Below, in pieces: positions 5,394 to 8,358 of a DNA stretch of 8,358 bases. Source of the stretch: Candidatus Hydrogenedentota bacterium (lineage in GTDB: Bacteria > Hydrogenedentota > Hydrogenedentia > Hydrogenedentales > CAITNO01); the NCBI GenBank assembly GCA_903822375.1, contig CAIJOU010000257.1, forward strand, positions 1 to 8,358. Reading direction: 5' to 3'. The notes beneath the pieces are model-generated. The model was given only the letters and a program-made list of their open reading frames with translations, was not told where the DNA came from and ran no database searches. The position numbers were made by a program, and so were the translations under genes. Numbering within the stretch: the first letter of the stretch is position 1; each line of letters begins with the position of its first letter.

Positions 5394-5501
5394 TCAGGGA
5401 TTCTTCCCTTTATTCTTGGAGCCCGGGGTTACGACATCGGCCAGTGCGGGCCGCTGCTTAATTGGTTCCTTGGGCGCTGTGATTCTTGCAAGGTGTTTCA
5501 T
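5394..5501 (-). CDS. 35-residue peptide gene directly upstream of the MFS transporter
   Basis: ATG 5501 opens a 36-codon frame reading MKHLARITAPKEPIKQRPAL, then a short segment with DVVTPG, and ending SKNKGKNP before TGA (5396-5394). AAAAGGAG lies 10 nt upstream of the ATG. The product is strongly basic, with no hydrophobic segment and no cysteine. Its stop abuts the TTG of the MFS gene, so ribosomes would pass from one to the other. It could be a precursor of a ribosomally made, modified peptide exported by the permease and methylated by the last gene, a leader that sets permease translation, or a small functional protein. I recognise no family. Confidence rests on the start signal and tight coupling. 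Confidence 0.6.
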   Translation of the reverse strand: MKHLARITAPKEPIKQRPALADVVTPGSKNKGKNP

Positions 5502-5536
5502 GACTTCATGTCTCCTTTTCTACCACAAAAAGTCAT

Positions 5537-5629
5537 TCACGCTTCCCGGTTTTCGTTTTTATCACAGTCTGGGGGAAAAAACAAGCAGAAAGAACTTCGA
5601 ACGGCAGAAAGGCCGGTTCTGCGCGCCAT
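5537..5629 (-). CDS. Possible 30-residue leader ORF with strong Shine-Dalgarno
   Basis: ATG 5629 is preceded by GGAAGGAG with a 7-nt gap, one of the best ribosome-binding sites in the window. The frame reads MARRTGLSAVRSSFCLFFPP and ends DCDKNENREA before a stop. Its end lies 35 nt upstream of the 35-residue peptide gene. No family is recognised. It could be a leader peptide or chance. The weak promoter proposed at 5556-5584 lies inside it, so both cannot matter in the same transcript. Confidence 0.25.
   Translation of the reverse strand: MARRTGLSAVRSSFCLFFPPDCDKNENREA
5556..5584 (-). promoter_or_regulatory. Weak candidate promoter for the peptide-MFS-methyltransferase operon
   Basis: On the minus strand TTGTTT (5579-5584) and TAAAAA (5556-5561) are spaced by 17 nt, and each matches consensus at 4 of 6 positions in an AT-rich patch that stands out from its GC-rich surroundings. 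The leader to ATG 5501 would be about 48 nt. Confidence 0.3.
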
Positions 5630-5744
5630 GAAGAGGCTCCTTCCATTCCGCATCCGCTGTATGAGGCGAATTGGGCGTAATTGAAGCGCGGAGCCCGGAC
5701 CGGCAGACGTTACGGAAGAAGCAGAGAGCCTCCAGAAGAGCGCG

Positions 5745-6740
5745 TCACTGGCGGCGCAGGTGTTCCAGCAGGAAATCGTACACGCCAACCTGCTTCTCCT
5801 TTGGCGTGTCGCGGTAGACGGCCAAACACGACACCCCCTTCTCGTTGCAGGCGCGCTCGAGTGCGCGCGTGTGAGCCGGGTGGTGCAGGATATCCAGGTT
5901 TATGGAAGGCTTCGGTGCCCTGTCAAGAAGCTTCTTGCTCAATTCCTGGTAGAGATACCGAAAAAGATTTGCATACGTGAGCGGCGTATTCTCCTGTCCG
6001 CAATACAGGTAAACGGGAGGGTCGCTGGAATCAATCCAGGAGAGCATGTCGAGGTCGGCGCGGATCTTTTGTCCGTTTTCTTCGAGAACCGCCTGGCGCG
6101 GCCAGAGACGATAGTACCGCGGCGCGACCCGAAGCATCGACAGATACCAGACGTACTGCGGAATGCCCAGCACCTCCGGCCACTTGGCAAAATCATAGGT
6201 TGCCTGCGGTATGAGCCCGCCCGCCGCCGTCAGCCGGGTCGATTCGCGCAGGACCGGGTCGGGACTGTTCGGGTCGGCCAGGTCATCGTGAAAGGCTAGC
6301 CACAGCGAGGTCCCCGCGCCCGCCGAGTCACCATAGGCGGCGACACGTGTCTTGTCGAGGTTCCACTTGGCCGCGTTGTACCGCATGAACTGAAGCGCCC
6401 GCGCCGAATCGCGGAGAATGTCCTGCAGCGGGGCACTTTCCAGGAAGCGGTAGTTGATGGACGCGACCGAGACCCCCGCCTCAAGCGCACGGGCAAGGTC
6501 CGTGTCTTTGCTTCCCCAGAAACCGCCCTTGCCTCCCTCGTAAAAACCGCCACCATGGATGTGAACAATCAGCGGGGTGGGTGTTGCGGAGGGCGCCTGC
6601 CACAGGTCGAACTTGTTCCGTTCGTGGGGGCCGTAGGGGATGTCGCGAAAAGTCGGTTCCAACCCCCAGGCGGAAGTCCACAGGACGGTTCCAAGAATGG
6701 CGGCAGCCAGCCAGCGTAAAGACAAGGGATGACTATTCAT
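5745..6740 (-). CDS. Secreted alpha/beta hydrolase (carboxylesterase/HSL-like)
   Basis: 331 residues. An N-terminal signal peptide (about 1-26, hydrophobic core LAAAILGTVLW, likely cleavage near SAWG) directs export. The oxyanion motif HGGGF is at 62-66 and the nucleophile elbow GDSAG at 137-141, with Ser139 catalytic, as in the alpha/beta-hydrolase-3 esterase families. Candidate catalytic histidines are His286, His287 and His290. The usual Asp after strand 7, in a G-x-x-D-T context, is replaced: GQENTPL (248-254) has Asn251 there with Glu250 beside it. Esterase activity on acylated glycans or small esters is a guess. GGGAG lies 8 nt before ATG 6740. It is 157 nt from the upstream lipoprotein gene, with a hairpin between, so it may be a separate unit. 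Confidence 0.9.
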   Translation of the reverse strand: MNSHPLSLRWLAAAILGTVLWTSAWGLEPTFRDIPYGPHERNKFDLWQAPSATPTPLIVHIHGGGFYEGGKGGFWGSKDTDLARALEAGVSVASINYRFLESAPLQDILRDSARALQFMRYNAAKWNLDKTRVAAYGDSAGAGTSLWLAFHDDLADPNSPDPVLRESTRLTAAGGLIPQATYDFAKWPEVLGIPQYVWYLSMLRVAPRYYRLWPRQAVLEENGQKIRADLDMLSWIDSSDPPVYLYCGQENTPLTYANLFRYLYQELSKKLLDRAPKPSINLDILHHPAHTRALERACNEKGVSCLAVYRDTPKEKQVGVYDFLLEHLRRQ

Positions 6741-6838
6741 ATTTGCTACTCCCTGAACTGAGAACTGGCTATTCGACCGTTCTGGACCGATTCAGGTTTT
6801 GGAGAGGCGGGAGTCCTGCGGGCAGACAGTTCGGCACC

Positions 6839-6869
6839 GCGTCATTTGCATGCCTCCAAATGATGACGC
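6839..6869 (-). terminator. Hairpin after the lipoprotein gene
   Basis: Arms GCGTCA-TTTG (6839-6848) and CAAA-(TGA)-TGACGC (6857-6869) pair over 10 bp with one 3-nt bulge and an 8-nt loop. It starts about 28 nt after the lipoprotein stop and precedes the esterase gene. No T-tract follows on either strand, so it may act as an RNA 3' end stabiliser, or with Rho, rather than as a classic intrinsic terminator. Confidence 0.4.
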
Positions 6870-6897
6870 CACTCCCCGGAACATGCCGCACTTCCCC

Positions 6898-7317
6898 CTA
6901 TTCCGGCTCACCGCCGACGATCATCCAGACCCCTTTTTCCTTGACGCCGTAGCCGGTGACCGTAATGGAACCAATGTTGGCGCTGGCCGTGATGGGACCG
7001 ACGGTGCACTTGTCACCGGTCACCACCGTCTTGGCCTGCGAAAGATCCACCTCGAAGTCATCGGCGAGTCCCATGCCGTCCGCTGTGTGCATCAGGTCCA
7101 GCAGGGCGACCTTGTCCCCCACCGCACTGCTGGAAAAGTTGCCGGAGACGAGAGTGTCAAACGCGGCATAGTTCTTCTCCTTCGCCGCCGCGACCATCTC
7201 CTCGACCCGCTTCATGACCATTTCGCCGTCCGTGGGACCCTTGGGCGCCGTGGCGCATCCGGCCAGAAATGCGGCGATTGTCACGCAGACCAATGATGCG
7301 ACGGTCGTTTTTCTCAC
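6898..7317 (-). CDS. Small lipoprotein, possible NTF2/SnoaL-like fold, GTG start
   Basis: 139 residues from GTG 7317, chosen because GGAAGGAG lies 7 nt upstream and the frame then begins with a lipoprotein signal: basic Arg-Lys, a hydrophobic core, and lipobox LAGC with Cys21. The frame further upstream (to 7410) would put junk before the signal. The mature part starts with a helix (EMVMKRVEEMVAAAKEKNYA), then a polar middle, then beta-like segments ending in VWMIVGGEP. This order, helix first and sheet last with a terminal Trp strand, recalls NTF2/SnoaL-like lipoproteins, but I see no decisive motif. It lies 105 nt after the pseudopilin gene, on the same strand, and may be co-transcribed. 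Confidence 0.82.
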   Translation of the reverse strand: MRKTTVASLVCVTIAAFLAGCATAPKGPTDGEMVMKRVEEMVAAAKEKNYAAFDTLVSGNFSSSAVGDKVALLDLMHTADGMGLADDFEVDLSQAKTVVTGDKCTVGPITASANIGSITVTGYGVKEKGVWMIVGGEPE

Positions 7318-7330
7318 GCCAATTCTCCTT

Positions 7331-7344
7331 CCAGCAAATGCTGG
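7331..7344. promoter_or_regulatory. Dyad touching the lipoprotein ribosome-binding site
   Basis: CCAGCA-AA-TGCTGG forms a 6-bp inverted repeat whose edge touches the AAGGAG of the lipoprotein gene on the minus strand. In RNA it gives a CCAGC/GCTGG stem with a 4-nt loop right before the Shine-Dalgarno, so it could tune translation. It may equally be a DNA operator. Confidence 0.35.
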
Positions 7345-7422
7345 CTCAGGTTGTGGGTGGCTTTTATTTGTTGTCGTCCAAAGACGCCGGAAACAATATG
7401 GGCCGGACAAGCCGCGGGCTGG

Positions 7423-8358
7423 TTATAGCATGCCGCCAAAGAGTCCCACGACCCTTCCGGTGACACCGATGACCGGCGCCGTGCCGTTCCTCTCCTGGTA
7501 CCGGATGAACTCCACGTGGCCGTCCATGTAGAGCACATTGGACCCGCCGGGAATGTGGTTGAATCCCGCGGTGTAGGTGGAGAACTGGTCCAGCATGACC
7601 CATATCCCGCTCTGGGCGAGGCTGCTGCTGCCGGGATTGTTGATGTCGGTGATCAGGAAGCGCTCAATGCCCTCGCGCAGCCGGTAGACGGTGTCACCGC
7701 CGCCGTTCCCAAAGCCGGCCAGGAGCGGCCCCGAAACGTCTTTGTCCATCGCCGCCATCAAACGGGCATTGTCCTTGGCGAGGAGGGCCGAAATCGCATC
7801 GGCGTCAATGCCCGCCATAAGCGCGTTAATAAACTGTGTGGGACCGTCGCCCGTGGTGTTGATGCCTGACAGGTCAAGGCCTGCCGCGCCGAAGAGCCCG
7901 GCCAGCGGCGCCACGGGTATCGTGCCGTATTTCTCGTCGAGGCGGTCAAAAACCCAGCCGAAATAGCCGTAGCTGGAACCAACGTTCAGCATGCACCCGT
8001 TGCCCCCATCGACAACGTCAAAGCACCAGGAACCGTTGTCGTATTTCGACCTCTTCAATGACTCACTCATCCCCGCGTCCGACGGGCAGAAGGCAATCAT
8101 CGGGTCGGTCAGGTATTCCGGGTAGATGGAGGGAACCCTGGGCCCCGGGGACAAGGTCACGTATACATTGGGGTCCCTGTCTTTTCTCGGAAACGCCCCC
8201 AACAGTATCGTCGGGAAGCTTCCCTTTGATTCGTTGGCGTACATCTTGTACACCAGGCCCCACTGTTTCAGGTTGTTCTGGCAACTTGAACGCCGGGCCG
8301 CTTCGCGGGCGCGCGCCAAGGCCGGCAACAGGATGGCTGCCAGAATGCCGATGATGGC
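7423..8358 (-). CDS. DUF1559-type pseudopilin, 5' end beyond window
   Basis: 311 codons are present and the frame is open to the right edge. The visible start, AIIGILAAILLPALARAREA, is the second half of a type IV pilin/pseudopilin transmembrane helix; the prepilin cleavage motif must lie just outside. RSSCQNNLKQWG and MYANESKG follow, as in DUF1559 (SBP_bac_10-like) proteins abundant in PVC bacteria, and then AFCPSDAG. Near the C-terminus HIPGGSNVLYMDGHVEF is the His/Asp-Gly signature, with ten rather than nine residues between. Such proteins are processed by prepilin peptidase and sit at the cell envelope, and genomes carry many copies. The central region (around GLDLSGINTTGDGP) looks family-specific. 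Confidence 0.93.
   Translation of the reverse strand, partial: AIIGILAAILLPALARAREAARRSSCQNNLKQWGLVYKMYANESKGSFPTILLGAFPRKDRDPNVYVTLSPGPRVPSIYPEYLTDPMIAFCPSDAGMSESLKRSKYDNGSWCFDVVDGGNGCMLNVGSSYGYFGWVFDRLDEKYGTIPVAPLAGLFGAAGLDLSGINTTGDGPTQFINALMAGIDADAISALLAKDNARLMAAMDKDVSGPLLAGFGNGGGDTVYRLREGIERFLITDINNPGSSSLAQSGIWVMLDQFSTYTAGFNHIPGGSNVLYMDGHVEFIRYQERNGTAPVIGVTGRVVGLFGGML

Overview
The window looks like chromosome from an uncultured PVC-type bacterium, most likely Candidatus Hydrogenedentota. I infer this from protein style, not from any search. The evidence is a DUF1559-type pseudopilin with the usual Asn-Asn-Leu-Lys-Gln segment and His/Asp-Gly motif, a PKD plus SUMF1 lipoprotein with a Glu/Gly/Ser-rich linker, and the tRNA-overlapping integrase-type relic. 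Almost all genes lie on the minus strand.

Right to left, in the direction of transcription: a DUF1559 pseudopilin cut by the right edge (7423-8358) is followed by a small lipoprotein (6898-7317, GTG start) and a secreted alpha/beta hydrolase (5745-6740). After about 240 bases comes a compact set: a 35-residue peptide gene too short for usual ORF callers (5394-5501), an MFS transporter whose TTG start touches the peptide's stop codon (4281-5393), and a class I SAM methyltransferase 6 nt downstream (3534-4274). Peptide, exporter-like permease and methyltransferase appear to be translated as one unit. This is the best candidate here for an undescribed system.

From about 2085 to 3520 the window changes character. 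It has few convincing genes but many mobile-element signs: an AlpA/excisionase-like HTH ORF without a normal start (2608-2883), homopolymer tracts, a tandem 9-mer, two identical-core dyads exactly 30 bp apart, the 3' half of a tRNA-Arg(ACG) gene starting at its anticodon stem (3383-3432), and a minus-strand ORF entering that tRNA fragment and continuing into the presumed element. Beside it are five G-runs separated by exactly 7 nt. I read this as one end, or the scar, of an element that integrates into a tRNA gene. Its attP probably lay inside the 3' end of its integrase gene, so integration would detach the integrase tail.

The left part holds the PKD/SUMF1 lipoprotein with a near-consensus promoter (837-1952), then a tRNA-Gln/tRNA-Glu pair with its own promoter and a strong intrinsic terminator (181-458), and the first 18 codons of a gene running off the left edge.
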